From JAYWIG01 sp043789035 (GTDB taxonomy: Bacteria; Pseudomonadota; Gammaproteobacteria; Burkholderiales; Burkholderiaceae_E), in the NCBI GenBank assembly GCA_043789035.1, contig JAYWIG010000044.1:1-18477 (forward strand): a stretch of 18,477 bases of DNA, read 5' to 3'. This document shows positions 1 to 7,728 of this stretch, one piece after another. The number at the start of each line of letters is the position of its first letter. Position 1 is the stretch's first letter. The notes below the pieces were generated by a model, which saw only the letters and a list, made by a program, of their open reading frames with translations, ran no database searches and was not told the origin of the DNA. Position numbers and translations under genes: made by a program.

Positions 1-705
1 TCGTATGCCGATATGCTTAATCGAGTGACGGCAATGGCAGCCATGGCAAATACACCTTTGGTTGCCGACGGTGATACAGGTTATGGTGGTTTGCTGAATA
101 TGCGCCACACGATTCGCGGTTACGAGCAGGCAGGTGCTGTTGCGATTCAACTAGAAGATCAAGAATTTCCGAAAAAGTGTGGCCATACAACCGGCCGTCG
201 AGTGATTCCGCTCAAAGACATGGTGCGCAAGATTCAAGTCGCGGTTGATAGTCGTATCGACGTAAATTTTCAAATCATCGCTAGAACTGATGCGCGCACA
301 ACTTTGGGTCTGGACGAAGCGCTGCGACGCGGTGAAGCCTATGCCAAAGCAGGAGCAGATATCTTGTTTATCGAATCGCCAGAGAGTGAAGACGAGATGC
401 GCCGCATCGGGCAGTTTGGTAAAGATCAAGGTAAGCCATTGATAGCCAACATGGTTGAGAAGGGTCGTACACCGGTGTTATCGAAAGAGGCGCTGCAAGC
501 CATTGGTTATCAGATGGCGATATTCCCGGTGACGGCATTGCTGGCTTCGGTGCAGGCCATGACTCAGGTTTACCAGCAGTTTAAAGAGGTAGGTTCATCC
601 GCAGATTCGAAAGTTCCGCTATACGATTTCGGAGCGCTATCGAATTTGATGGGCTTTGAGGACGTATGGGCTTTTGAGAAAAAGTATGTCGAGACTGATG
701 ATTAA
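1..705 (+). CDS. Isocitrate lyase/PEP mutase-family enzyme, 5' end outside window
   Basis: The reading frame is open from base 1 (Ser-Tyr-Ala-Asp precede the first Met at 13), so the true start lies upstream. What is visible is the C-terminal 234 residues of an ICL/PEPM-superfamily TIM barrel. The diagnostic parts are DGDTGYG (Mg-binding acids), QLEDQEFPKKCGH with the KKCGH catalytic loop (bases about 172-186), the ARTDA strand and FIESP. Family members cleave or decarboxylate 2-(methyl)isocitrate, oxaloacetate or related C-C or P-C bonds. The CGHTTGR context differs from classical methylisocitrate lyase (CGHRPNK), so the substrate is open; a lyase or decarboxylase of a small dicarboxylate-like acid is most likely. 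The gene ends 15 bases before the binding-protein start, suggesting a shared transcript and possibly uptake plus breakdown of one carboxylate. Confidence 0.9.
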   Translation, partial: SYADMLNRVTAMAAMANTPLVADGDTGYGGLLNMRHTIRGYEQAGAVAIQLEDQEFPKKCGHTTGRRVIPLKDMVRKIQVAVDSRIDVNFQIIARTDARTTLGLDEALRRGEAYAKAGADILFIESPESEDEMRRIGQFGKDQGKPLIANMVEKGRTPVLSKEALQAIGYQMAIFPVTALLASVQAMTQVYQQFKEVGSSADSKVPLYDFGALSNLMGFEDVWAFEKKYVETDD

Positions 706-720
706 TAAATGGAATTCAAA

Positions 721-1707
721 ATGACAAAGCGATTATTTGGTGTAGCCCTCAGTGCGTTGATATTAATGATTGCGATATTGACACCGCTGCATGCGCAAAC
801 AACCGCAACAAACGATTTTCCGAACAAACCAATTCGACTCATTATTCCTTTCACTCCCGGCGGTGTAACTGACACCAGTGGCCGCTTTATCGCCGAGCAA
901 CTATCGGTTAGGTTAAAGCAACAGGTCGTCGTTGAAAATAAGCCGGGTGCATCAGGCAATATTGGTGCACAGATGGTTGCAGCAGCAGAACCCGATGGCT
1001 ACACTTTGATGTTGGCCTTCGATGGCACGATGGTGATTAATCCCCATGTGTTCGACAAAATGCCTTTCGATGCGGTGAAGAGTTTTGCGTCCGTCGGCAA
1101 AATTGGCGACGCCGTATTGATCTTAGTGGCCAGCAATGAGTTTCCGGCAAAGACGTTAAGTGAGGTGATTGCCCAGTCGAAAAAAGTACCTTTAGGCTAC
1201 GGTACCTCTGGGGCAGGCAGCACACCGCATATTGCGGGAGAGTTGCTAAAACAAAAAACCGGCGCGAATTTACAGCATATTCCGTACAAAGGTGGCGGCC
1301 AAGCGATGATCGATTTAATGGGCAATAATATTCCACTGGTGTATACCGCTGTTTCGGGTGCGTTGCCGCACATTAAAAATGGCAAGATGAAAGCCATTGC
1401 GGTGTCGAGTGCTCAGCGCACGTCCTCATTACCCGATGTGCCAACGTTTATAGAGGCAGGCATCAAAGACTTTGAGATGAGCAGTTGGGTTGGCTTGGTC
1501 GCTCCCGCGAAAACACCCGATGCGATCGTAGCGAAGCTGAACGCAGCGTTGAATGATGTTTTGAATACCCCAGCGGCCAAAGAGCGATTGCTCAGTATGG
1601 GCATTGCAGCAACGCCGGGAACAGCAGAAAAGTTTGCTGAACAGATCAAACAAGATCTTGCGCGATTTGGGCCGGTAGTAAAGGCGGCTGGGATTACAGC
1701 ACAGTAA
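721..1707 (+). CDS. Bug/TctC-family periplasmic tricarboxylate-type binding protein
   Basis: This is a tripartite tricarboxylate transporter substrate-binding protein (Bug family) of 328 residues from the Met at 721. An in-frame ATG at 709 is possible, but GGA at 711-713 sits about 7 bases before 721 and favours the later start. A Sec signal peptide is clear: a basic start, a hydrophobic stretch ALSALILMIAILTPL and an LHAQ cleavage region. The mature part carries family landmarks: FPNKPIRLIIPFTPGG, the ligand loop GGVTDTSGR, VVVENKPGASGNIG, and HIPYKGGGQAMIDLMG. These proteins bind carboxylates in the periplasm. No tctA/tctB membrane genes are nearby, the usual case for the many orphan Bug genes of Burkholderiales. 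Placement right after an ICL/PEPM enzyme suggests a common carboxylate substrate (inference). Confidence 0.93.
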   Translation: MTKRLFGVALSALILMIAILTPLHAQTTATNDFPNKPIRLIIPFTPGGVTDTSGRFIAEQLSVRLKQQVVVENKPGASGNIGAQMVAAAEPDGYTLMLAFDGTMVINPHVFDKMPFDAVKSFASVGKIGDAVLILVASNEFPAKTLSEVIAQSKKVPLGYGTSGAGSTPHIAGELLKQKTGANLQHIPYKGGGQAMIDLMGNNIPLVYTAVSGALPHIKNGKMKAIAVSSAQRTSSLPDVPTFIEAGIKDFEMSSWVGLVAPAKTPDAIVAKLNAALNDVLNTPAAKERLLSMGIAATPGTAEKFAEQIKQDLARFGPVVKAAGITAQ

Positions 1708-1712
1708 GTGTT

Positions 1713-2303
1713 TTAGGCTAGTGCCTCTTTCACAAACATCATCCGATCTTGTCCGAAGAACATTTGGTCGCCGACAAAAAATGTCGGTGCACCAAACACG
1801 CCGCGACTAACCGCTTCTTCCGTGTTTTTCACAAGCGATGTTTTGATTTCATCATCACTAATCATGGCCATAAATGCTGCTGGGTCTAAGCCAATTGGGA
1901 CTAGTGTTTCAGCAATAACAGCTGGGTCGCCCATATTCTTTTTTTCTTGCCATATTGCATTCATCACTTCACTGAGATAGGCGTCGAACTTCTCAGGCAT
2001 GCGCATTTGCATCGCTATCGCACCGCGCATCAAAGGCAACGTGTTAATTGGGAAGTGTGGATTCATGCGTAAGGTAACGCCGTATCGTTTCGCCCATAGA
2101 TTCATGTCGCTGAACATCCACTTACCCTTGGCGGGTACTGAGACAGGGCTGGCGTTCCCTGTGGCTTTAAATACACCACCGAGAAGCATAGGGCGATACT
2201 GCAAAGTAGCGCCTGCCTCGGACGCGATTTTTTGTATTTGGGTCGAGGCAAGGTAAGCGGTTGGGCTGCCCACATCGAAGAAGAATTCAACAGTTTTAGT
2301 CAT
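1713..2303 (-). CDS. 2-hydroxychromene-2-carboxylate isomerase family (DsbA/GST-kappa fold)
   Basis: The product has 196 residues, the usual length of this family. It opens with the thioredoxin-fold strand KTVEFFFDVGSPTAYLAS, in which the family Ser of the glutathione-binding loop (GSP) replaces the Cys-X-X-Cys of true DsbA. It ends with RGVFGAPTFFVGDQMFFGQDR, the conserved cis-Pro region and C-terminal signature. Known members isomerise 2-hydroxychromene-2-carboxylate in naphthalene catabolism, but many homologues lie outside aromatic pathways and act on unknown glutathione-linked substrates. The ribosome site AGGAGAAG lies 5 bases before the start and overlaps the upstream dehydrogenase stop codon, so the two genes are coupled. 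It converges with the binding-protein gene, with only 5 bases between stops and no room for a separate terminator. Confidence 0.9.
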   Translation of the reverse strand: MTKTVEFFFDVGSPTAYLASTQIQKIASEAGATLQYRPMLLGGVFKATGNASPVSVPAKGKWMFSDMNLWAKRYGVTLRMNPHFPINTLPLMRGAIAMQMRMPEKFDAYLSEVMNAIWQEKKNMGDPAVIAETLVPIGLDPAAFMAMISDDEIKTSLVKNTEEAVSRGVFGAPTFFVGDQMFFGQDRMMFVKEALA

Positions 2304-2312
2304 TATCTTCTC

Positions 2313-3039
2313 CTAAAATTTCTCAATCCATGGACGCAAATCCATTTCATGCGTCCAAGCGTTTTTTGGTTGGCGATGTAGCTGCCAGTAATTTTCAGCA
2401 ATCGCATCGGGTTGCAAAATGCCTTCATTTTCTTTTAGCGCGTAACGCTCGGGGAAGGTTGTTGCTATGAACTCGGTGTCGATGGCACCATCGATCACCA
2501 CATGCGCAACATGAATACCTTTTGGCCCAAGTTCTCTCGCCGCGCTTTGCGCTAAGGCTCGCAGCGCATGTTTGCCGCCAGCGAATGCGCTAAAGCTTGC
2601 GCCTCCTCGCATGCTGGCAGTCGCACCGGTTAATAAAATGGAGCCACGCCCGCGAGTCAACATCCGCTTGGCAACTTCCTTCACGTTCAAGAAGCCACCT
2701 AATGCCGTCATTTCCCACACTTTTCGGTAAACGCGCTCAGTCGTTTCCGTGATGGAAAATCGAACGTTGCCACCGACATTGAATACGAGTACTTCGATAG
2801 GAGCAATCTCATGCTCTATAGTCTCGATTAAATTTACCACTTGCTCTTCAACTCGTGCATGATCCGAAAGCGTGTGCTGTACCACCTAATGATTCGATCT
2901 CTGCGACTAAGGGTTTTAGCTTTTCTTCCGAACGTCGAGTGACGCAGGCGATTAAACCTTCTTTAGCGAAGCGCTTCGCAATTGCACCACCGGTGGCGTC
3001 GCCTGCACCAATCACTAGCACTGCGCCTTTACTTGTCAT
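2313..3039 (-). pseudogene. Frameshifted short-chain dehydrogenase/reductase (SDR)
   Basis: Two overlapping frames together make one SDR of about 240 residues. The first, from ATG at 3039, has the Rossmann start VLVIGAGDATGGAIAKRFA and reads through GGTAHAFG before a stop near 2850. The second continues the same protein as ARVEEQVVNLIE, NVGGNV and ELGPKGIHVAHVVIDGAID, ending at 2313. The break lies near 2862-2868 (minus strand GGATCATGCACGAG): the frame is restored by one base less or two more there. It is a true lesion or a sequencing error; nothing suggests programmed slippage. The segment that should hold catalytic Tyr-X-X-X-Lys reads FAGGK, so Tyr is Phe; the SDR branch this resembles seems to share that. 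GGAGAAC precedes the start. It leads the unit with the isomerase. Confidence 0.82.
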
Positions 3040-3093
3040 TTCAAGTTCTCCATTTAATTCGGTGATTGTGACGTTACATTAAACTAGCAATCT
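3040..3093. promoter_or_regulatory. Divergent intergenic region between SDR and hydrolase
   Basis: These 54 bases separate the starts of two divergent genes and so must carry promoter or leader elements for at least one side. On the minus strand GGAGAAC is a good ribosome site for the SDR. TGACGTTA in the middle is a small near-palindrome. I see no convincing -35/-10 pair on either strand, so the exact promoters are not assigned. Confidence 0.35.
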
Positions 3094-4041
3094 ATGACAA
3101 TACCTTTCAATTTTGGATTTTTAAGTGTAATGGGCTTGATCAGTGTTGCTCTCTTGGCCATAGCGGCTTTACTTTGGACGCCCGATAAAAGCCGTAACAC
3201 GCTCGAAGCTGAGTATGCAAAGCCGCCCAGCGCGTTTACCTCGGTTGCAGGGCTTCGTCTTCATGTGCGAGATACTGGTGATAAGAATGCGCCCGCATTG
3301 ATTCTGCTCCATGGGTTTGGTTCGAGCTTACATACTTGGGACGCGTGGAGTGCGCAGTTAGAGAAGCAGTATCGAGTGATACGGCTCGATTTGCCAGGTG
3401 CCGGTTTAACTGGGCCAGATACTTCCAGCGCGACAGGTGATTATTCTGATGCTCGTGGTTTTGTAGTGTTGTTGGCGCTGATGGATCAATTAGGCTTAGG
3501 CAAAGCGAGTTTTATCGGTAACTCGATTGGCGGTCGTATTGCATGGGGTTTTGCTGCCAAACATCCGGAGCGAGTAAATAAGCTCGTGTTAATCGCCCCC
3601 GATGGTTTCGCAAGCCCTGGGTTCGAATATGGCAAAGCGCCGAATGTACCGGCCGTGTTGGGATTAATGCGCTACACACTGCCCAAAGCGCTACTTAAGA
3701 TGAATTTAGAGCCAGCCTATGGTGATGCGAAAAACTTGAACGAAGAGATGTTAAACCGCTATTACGACATGATGCTGGTGCCCGGAGCTCGGGATGCAAT
3801 GCTTGAGCGTATGCGGCAAATTATGCTGAGCGATCCAATGCCAGCGTTAAAAACCATCGCAGCTCCGACCTTGTTACTGTGGGGTGCGAAGGATGCGATG
3901 ATCCCGATCTCAAATGCGCAAGACTACCTGCGAGCGATGCCTAATAGTCGACTGGTGAGCTTAGAAGGTTTGGGGCATGTGCCGCACGAAGAAGCGCCTA
4001 GTATTTCGATTGTTGCTATAGAAACATTTTTGCGGGAGTAG
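3094..4041 (+). CDS. Membrane-anchored alpha/beta hydrolase
   Basis: A 315-residue alpha/beta-hydrolase-fold protein. Residues about 8-28 (a run rich in Leu, Val, Ile and Ala, ending LLW) form one hydrophobic segment, either a signal anchor or an uncleaved signal, so the catalytic domain probably sits on the periplasmic face. Visible fold marks are the oxyanion loop HGFG (73-76), the nucleophile elbow GNSIGG with Ser144, the acid in WGAKD (Asp267) and the catalytic His in GLGHVPHEE (about His295). The strand RLDLPGAGLTG is typical of this fold. Family reactions are hydrolysis of esters, C-C bonds (meta-cleavage products) or epoxides; sequence alone does not choose. The start follows a divergent intergenic region with no strong ribosome site, so it is moderately certain. 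The copper cluster begins 41 bases later. Confidence 0.9.
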   Translation: MTIPFNFGFLSVMGLISVALLAIAALLWTPDKSRNTLEAEYAKPPSAFTSVAGLRLHVRDTGDKNAPALILLHGFGSSLHTWDAWSAQLEKQYRVIRLDLPGAGLTGPDTSSATGDYSDARGFVVLLALMDQLGLGKASFIGNSIGGRIAWGFAAKHPERVNKLVLIAPDGFASPGFEYGKAPNVPAVLGLMRYTLPKALLKMNLEPAYGDAKNLNEEMLNRYYDMMLVPGARDAMLERMRQIMLSDPMPALKTIAAPTLLLWGAKDAMIPISNAQDYLRAMPNSRLVSLEGLGHVPHEEAPSISIVAIETFLRE

Positions 4042-4082
4042 TTTTTCTCACTGAGTTTAGAACTGGCGGTTACAATTGGAAT

Positions 4083-4469
4083 GTGGATAAACTTCGTCGT
4101 TTCATCTTTTTAGCACTCATTTTTTGCATTCCGCTGCAAGGCTTTGCTGCAACCGGTGGCAGGCTTTGTTCTATGGGGCATGCTGCGATCAGCATGGTTG
4201 CTGAGACGGTTGGTTCTACACATTCGATGAAACATCATGTGGTTGAGCAAACGCAACCTGAAAAATCTGCCGACCAACAGGCTAAATCGATCAAAGTATC
4301 CAAGTGTGCCTTGTGTGCGGTATGTTGCGGCATAGCACTACTTCCTAAAGTGCCAATCGTTTTGCTACCTGTGTCACCTCCAAATTTCGTTCCAGTTGGC
4401 AAGCTACTCGCCACCGCAGAGTTTCTTACCAGCGGGCTTGAACGACCGCCGCGCTTCTTTCTCGCTTAA
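4083..4469 (+). CDS. Small secreted Cys-rich protein leading the copper cluster
   Basis: The frame begins at GTG 4083 and gives 128 residues. The N-terminus MDKLRRFIFLALIFCIPLQG ending in FAA is a Sec signal peptide, supporting the GTG start although the ribosome site is poor. The mature part has a His/Met-bearing stretch (SMGHAAISMV, HSMKHHVV) and a Cys cluster CALCAVCCGIAL (about residues 75-86) followed by a second hydrophobic segment with prolines. The pattern resembles small DUF2946-like proteins that head copper or heavy-metal operons; no catalytic motif is visible. Thiols, His and Met suggest metal binding or metal-responsive processing in the envelope (inference). It is the first gene of a run of six same-strand genes with very short gaps. 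TACAAT at 4071-4076 could be a -10 element but lies very close to the start. Confidence 0.7.
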   Translation: MDKLRRFIFLALIFCIPLQGFAATGGRLCSMGHAAISMVAETVGSTHSMKHHVVEQTQPEKSADQQAKSIKVSKCALCAVCCGIALLPKVPIVLLPVSPPNFVPVGKLLATAEFLTSGLERPPRFFLA

Positions 4470-4525
4470 ACATATTGGGTTGCGCTTGCGAGCGTCGCTA
4501 TGTTCTTGTTTTTTGTGAGGATGCC

Positions 4526-4864
4526 ATGCGCCACTACCTTTCCTATTCTTTTCTATTGATATGCTCATCGGTAGCTGCGGCCAGCGAACCGATAGATATC
4601 ATTACTCGCGTGCCTAAACAGCAGTATCAATCGCCACTAAAGGGCTACCAACCATCTGCGCCGGTAGCGGTAGGTTCTTGGCGGCAAGCCAACGATGTCG
4701 TTCGGGAAGTTGGCGGCTGGAAGGTTTATCTTCGCGAATCTCAAGCGGAAGACCCAAAACCAAGTGAGCTTAATACTGCGCCTAATGTAGCCCCGATGGT
4801 TGGTCCACCCGCACCGCAGGTGCCTGTGAAGCCCGCCGCTATGCCTCACCATCAACATAAATGA
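4526..4864 (+). CDS. Small secreted protein of copper cluster, unknown function
   Basis: I place the start at ATG 4526 because AGGA lies about 6 bases upstream and the following residues form a clean signal peptide (HYLSYSFLLICSSVAAA, cleavage before SEP). The frame is open back to TTG 4475, but that extension adds a Cys-rich, non-signal-like start. The product has 112 residues. After the signal come a Tyr/Gln/Pro-rich stretch (QYQSPLKGYQP), a short conserved-looking core WRQANDVVREVGGWKVYLRE, and a Pro/Ala tail ending in PHHQHK, which may bind metal. Proteins of this plan sit next to TolC and copper oxidase genes in Burkholderiales copper clusters, as far as I recall; no biochemical role is known to me. 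Its stop overlaps the possible ATG 4861 of the next gene, so translation is coupled. Confidence 0.75.
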   Translation: MRHYLSYSFLLICSSVAAASEPIDIITRVPKQQYQSPLKGYQPSAPVAVGSWRQANDVVREVGGWKVYLRESQAEDPKPSELNTAPNVAPMVGPPAPQVPVKPAAMPHHQHK

Positions 4865-4872
4865 AGGTGACT

Positions 4873-6288
4873 ATGAATACTATTTCGCGAATTGGGCTAC
4901 TTTCTTTGAGTATCAGTCTGGCAAGCTGCACAAGCTTGAGTCCCGATGGGGGCTTTAGCTCCGTGCAAAGTGTCGCAGAAAAGCGCCTCGATAAAAAATT
5001 AGTTTGGGCAAAAACACCTGAGCAACAAAAACTAGTGCAAGACGAAGTACGACGTTTGCTTGCTAAGCCGCTATCTGTTGATGACGCGGTACAACTTGCC
5101 TTGTTGAATAACCGAGGCCTACAAGCGCAATATGCAGAGCTTGGCTTAAGCGAGGCGGATTTAATCAGCGCAGGGCGCTTACCTAACCCACACTTTTCAA
5201 TGTTACGTGCGCATAAAACAGAAAATGGTATGCGCGATTACAAGATAGAACAAGCGTTTGTGATGAATGTGTTCGCCTTCATTACTATGCCGCAGGCAAT
5301 TGCGATTGAGCGTAAGCGCTTTGAGCAAACTCAAGCCTTAGTGGCCATGCAAATGCTTAGTTTGGCCGCGGATACTCGAAAGGCATATGTCCAAGCAATT
5401 GCCTCGCAGCAAACACTTGCTTATATGCAACAAGTGCAAGAGGCTGCGCAAGCCAGTGCCGAGTTAGCAAAGCGCATGTTTGAAGTAGGTAATTTCAATC
5501 AATTGCAACTTGCTCGTGAACAGAATTTTTATGCCGACGCGGCAGTGAATGTAGCAAGAGCGGATTTGATTGCTCGCAATTGTCGCGAAGGGCTAACACG
5601 AGCTTTAGGTTTATGGGGGGCGCAAACGCAATTCAGGCTACCTGAGCGTTTACCTGATTTGCCGCAGACCGCTCGAGATATTCCCGATGTGGAGCAAATG
5701 GCCATCGCACAGCGTTTAGATTTGCAAGCGTTGCGCATAGAAACCGATTCGCTGGCAAAAAATCTTGGCCTCACTAAAACAACTCGCTTCATTAATGTTC
5801 TTGAGTTTGGGCCTGCTCGGGTGCTCGAAGGCCATAAAGGTGACCCTTATAAGAAGGGGTATGAAATTTCTTTTGAATTGCCGATTTTTGATTGGGGCAC
5901 GTCGAAGGTGGCAAGGGCACAAACTCTCTACGAACAGCAACTAAATCGCGCTGCTCAAATGGCCATTGAGGCTCGCTCAGAGGTGCGACAAGCGTACGGT
6001 ACGTATCGCATTCAGTTCGATATTGCCAAGCATTTTCGCGATGAAATAGTGCCTTTGCGAATGCGCATCTCTGATGAGAATTTGTTGCGTTACAACGGCA
6101 TGTTTATTGGCGTATTTGAGTTGTTGGCCGATAAACGTTCTCAAATTACCGCAGTCAATGGCTACATCGATGCACTGAGAGATTTCTGGCTTGCTCAAGC
6201 CGATTTAGAAATGTCTTTGTTAGGTAAACCCATGTTGAGTACAACTTCAGGCCCACGTGCGTCTGCAACACAAGAAGCAGGGCATTAG
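4873..6288 (+). CDS. TolC-family outer-membrane efflux lipoprotein (CusC/CzcC-like)
   Basis: The product is an outer-membrane factor of about 471 residues, the usual size for CusC/CzcC relatives. I prefer ATG 4873: GAAGGTGA ends 2-5 bases before it and the next residues form a lipoprotein signal with lipobox LASC (Cys at about residue 19). ATG 4861, overlapping the previous stop, is the alternative. The body shows the OEP pattern: VDDAVQLALLNNRGLQAQYAE, the GRLPNPHFS turn, long Gln/Ala-rich helices, and the second-repeat segment GYEISFELPIFDWGTSKVA. Such proteins trimerise into a channel used with an inner-membrane RND or MFS pump plus an adaptor. No pump or adaptor gene is in this window, so the channel must borrow partners or serve periplasmic copper handling with its neighbours. 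Confidence 0.9.
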   Translation: MNTISRIGLLSLSISLASCTSLSPDGGFSSVQSVAEKRLDKKLVWAKTPEQQKLVQDEVRRLLAKPLSVDDAVQLALLNNRGLQAQYAELGLSEADLISAGRLPNPHFSMLRAHKTENGMRDYKIEQAFVMNVFAFITMPQAIAIERKRFEQTQALVAMQMLSLAADTRKAYVQAIASQQTLAYMQQVQEAAQASAELAKRMFEVGNFNQLQLAREQNFYADAAVNVARADLIARNCREGLTRALGLWGAQTQFRLPERLPDLPQTARDIPDVEQMAIAQRLDLQALRIETDSLAKNLGLTKTTRFINVLEFGPARVLEGHKGDPYKKGYEISFELPIFDWGTSKVARAQTLYEQQLNRAAQMAIEARSEVRQAYGTYRIQFDIAKHFRDEIVPLRMRISDENLLRYNGMFIGVFELLADKRSQITAVNGYIDALRDFWLAQADLEMSLLGKPMLSTTSGPRASATQEAGH

Positions 6289-6294
6289 AAAATT

Positions 6295-7719
6295 ATGAAT
6301 TCAAGAAGACAATTTTTTCAGAGTAGTGCCAGCATTACTGCCGCAGTTGCCGCAGGAACTGTCAGTAAAGTTGCCATGGCTGCATTGCCTGAGCCGGTCA
6401 TGCAAACCAAGCCCGATACCATGCCGCCACTCGTTCCAAATACAGGTCGCCCGTACAACCCGGTAGTGACTCTTAATGGTTGGACACTGCCTTGGCGAAT
6501 GAACAACGGCGTGAAAGAGTTTCACTTAGTGGCTGAACCCGTAGTGCGAGAAATGTGTCAAGGTTTCAAAGCGCATTTATGGGGCTATAACGGCCAATCG
6601 CCAGGCCCAACCATTGAAGTGGTGGAGGGCGACAGAGTACGCATTTTTGTCACCAATAAATTGCCTGAGCATACGAGTATTCATTGGCATGGCCAACGCC
6701 TGCCCAATGGTATGGATGGCGTCAGTGGCCTCACGCAAAAATCGATTTCACCCGGGAAAACTTTTATGTATGAGTTCGTCGCCAAGCGACCTGGTACTTT
6801 TATGTACCACCCGCATGCCGATGAAATGACGCAAATGGCGATGGGCATGATGGGGTTTTGGGTGACCCACCCGAAAACTAAACACCCATTGATTGAAGAA
6901 GTTGATCGAGATTTTGTGTTTCTTTTGAACGCTTATGACATTGACCCTGGTGCATACACACCCAAGATCATGACCATGCTGGACTTCAATATATGGACGT
7001 GGAATAGCCGTGTTTATCCTGGTATTGACACGTTGAATGTCAGGCAAAACGATAAGGTTCGTATTCGAATCGGCAATCTGACGATGACCAATCACCCGAT
7101 TCATTTGCATGGCCATGAGTTCGTAGTTTCAGGTACCGATGGTGGCCCGACACCGAAAGCAGGGCGTTGGCCAGAAGTAACTACTGACGTCGCAGTTGGG
7201 CAAATGCGGCAGATTGATTTTATTGCCGATGAACTTGGCGATTGGGCCTTTCATTGTCACAAGAGCCACCACACCATGAATGCAATGGGCCACAACGTGC
7301 CCACGATGATTGGTGTCGATCATCGTGGTTTGGCAAAGAAGATCACCAAGCTGATACCTGACTATATGGTGATGGGTGAACGGGGTATGGCGGATATGGC
7401 AGAAATGGAAATGGCCCTGCCAGACAACACCGCACCAATGATGACTGGGCAAGGGCCTTATGGTGGTGTCGAAATGGGCGGCATGTTTACGATGATGAAG
7501 GTGCGTAAAGACAAAGCGCGTGGTGATTATTCCGATTCGGGTTGGTATAAAAGCCCCGCGCATGAAGTTGCGTCAGAGTGGACTGGAGCGCTTCCCGATG
7601 TACCTCGGCCCAAAGAGGTTGTTGCGGCGCCAAGTGCGGTGCCAAAAACTAATCGAGACTTCGAAGTTCAAATTAGAAAACCCAAACCATCAAGCGGTGG
7701 TGGGCATAGCAATCATTAA
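6295..7719 (+). CDS. Two-domain multicopper oxidase (copper oxidase), Tat-exported
   Basis: Of 474 residues. The N-terminus NSRRQFF plus a hydrophobic stretch and AMA (27-29) is a twin-arginine signal, meaning export after folding with copper. The copper ligands are complete: HWH 130-132, HPH 172-174, HPIHLHGH with His267, His270 and His272, and HCHKSHH-TMNAM with Cys321, flanking His320/322, His326 and axial Met331. Only two cupredoxin domains are evident, with no middle domain between residues about 200 and 245, and the type 1 site is in the second. This resembles small two-domain laccases rather than three-domain CueO. A Met-rich tail (about 358-402) and a terminal Gly-His segment suggest Cu(I) capture. 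The likely role is oxidation of toxic Cu(I) in the periplasm. It starts 6 bases after the TolC-like gene. Confidence 0.92.
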   Translation: MNSRRQFFQSSASITAAVAAGTVSKVAMAALPEPVMQTKPDTMPPLVPNTGRPYNPVVTLNGWTLPWRMNNGVKEFHLVAEPVVREMCQGFKAHLWGYNGQSPGPTIEVVEGDRVRIFVTNKLPEHTSIHWHGQRLPNGMDGVSGLTQKSISPGKTFMYEFVAKRPGTFMYHPHADEMTQMAMGMMGFWVTHPKTKHPLIEEVDRDFVFLLNAYDIDPGAYTPKIMTMLDFNIWTWNSRVYPGIDTLNVRQNDKVRIRIGNLTMTNHPIHLHGHEFVVSGTDGGPTPKAGRWPEVTTDVAVGQMRQIDFIADELGDWAFHCHKSHHTMNAMGHNVPTMIGVDHRGLAKKITKLIPDYMVMGERGMADMAEMEMALPDNTAPMMTGQGPYGGVEMGGMFTMMKVRKDKARGDYSDSGWYKSPAHEVASEWTGALPDVPRPKEVVAAPSAVPKTNRDFEVQIRKPKPSSGGGHSNH

Positions 7720-7728
7720 AGAAATCCT

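Noticed and set aside
2848..2885. Programmed frameshifting in the SDR
   Set aside because: No slippery heptamer or long homopolymer lies at the junction; a plain indel explains it better.
2999..3082. Plus-strand frame across the SDR start
   Set aside because: Antisense to the SDR N-terminus and without a recognisable domain.
4071..4082. TACAAT as the promoter of the copper cluster
   Set aside because: It lies only 7 bases before the GTG start and no -35 sits at a workable distance; a leaderless transcript would be needed.
4475..4525. TTG start for the second small secreted protein
   Set aside because: The 17 extra residues are not signal-like, whereas ATG 4526 has AGGA upstream and begins a clean signal peptide.
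5529..5940. Minus-strand open frames inside the TolC-like gene
   Set aside because: Low-complexity shadows of a well-supported gene on the other strand.
7129..7563. Minus-strand 144-residue open frame rich in His
   Set aside because: It is antisense to the copper oxidase; the His richness mirrors the oxidase Met codons (ATG read as CAT). No ribosome site or family pattern.
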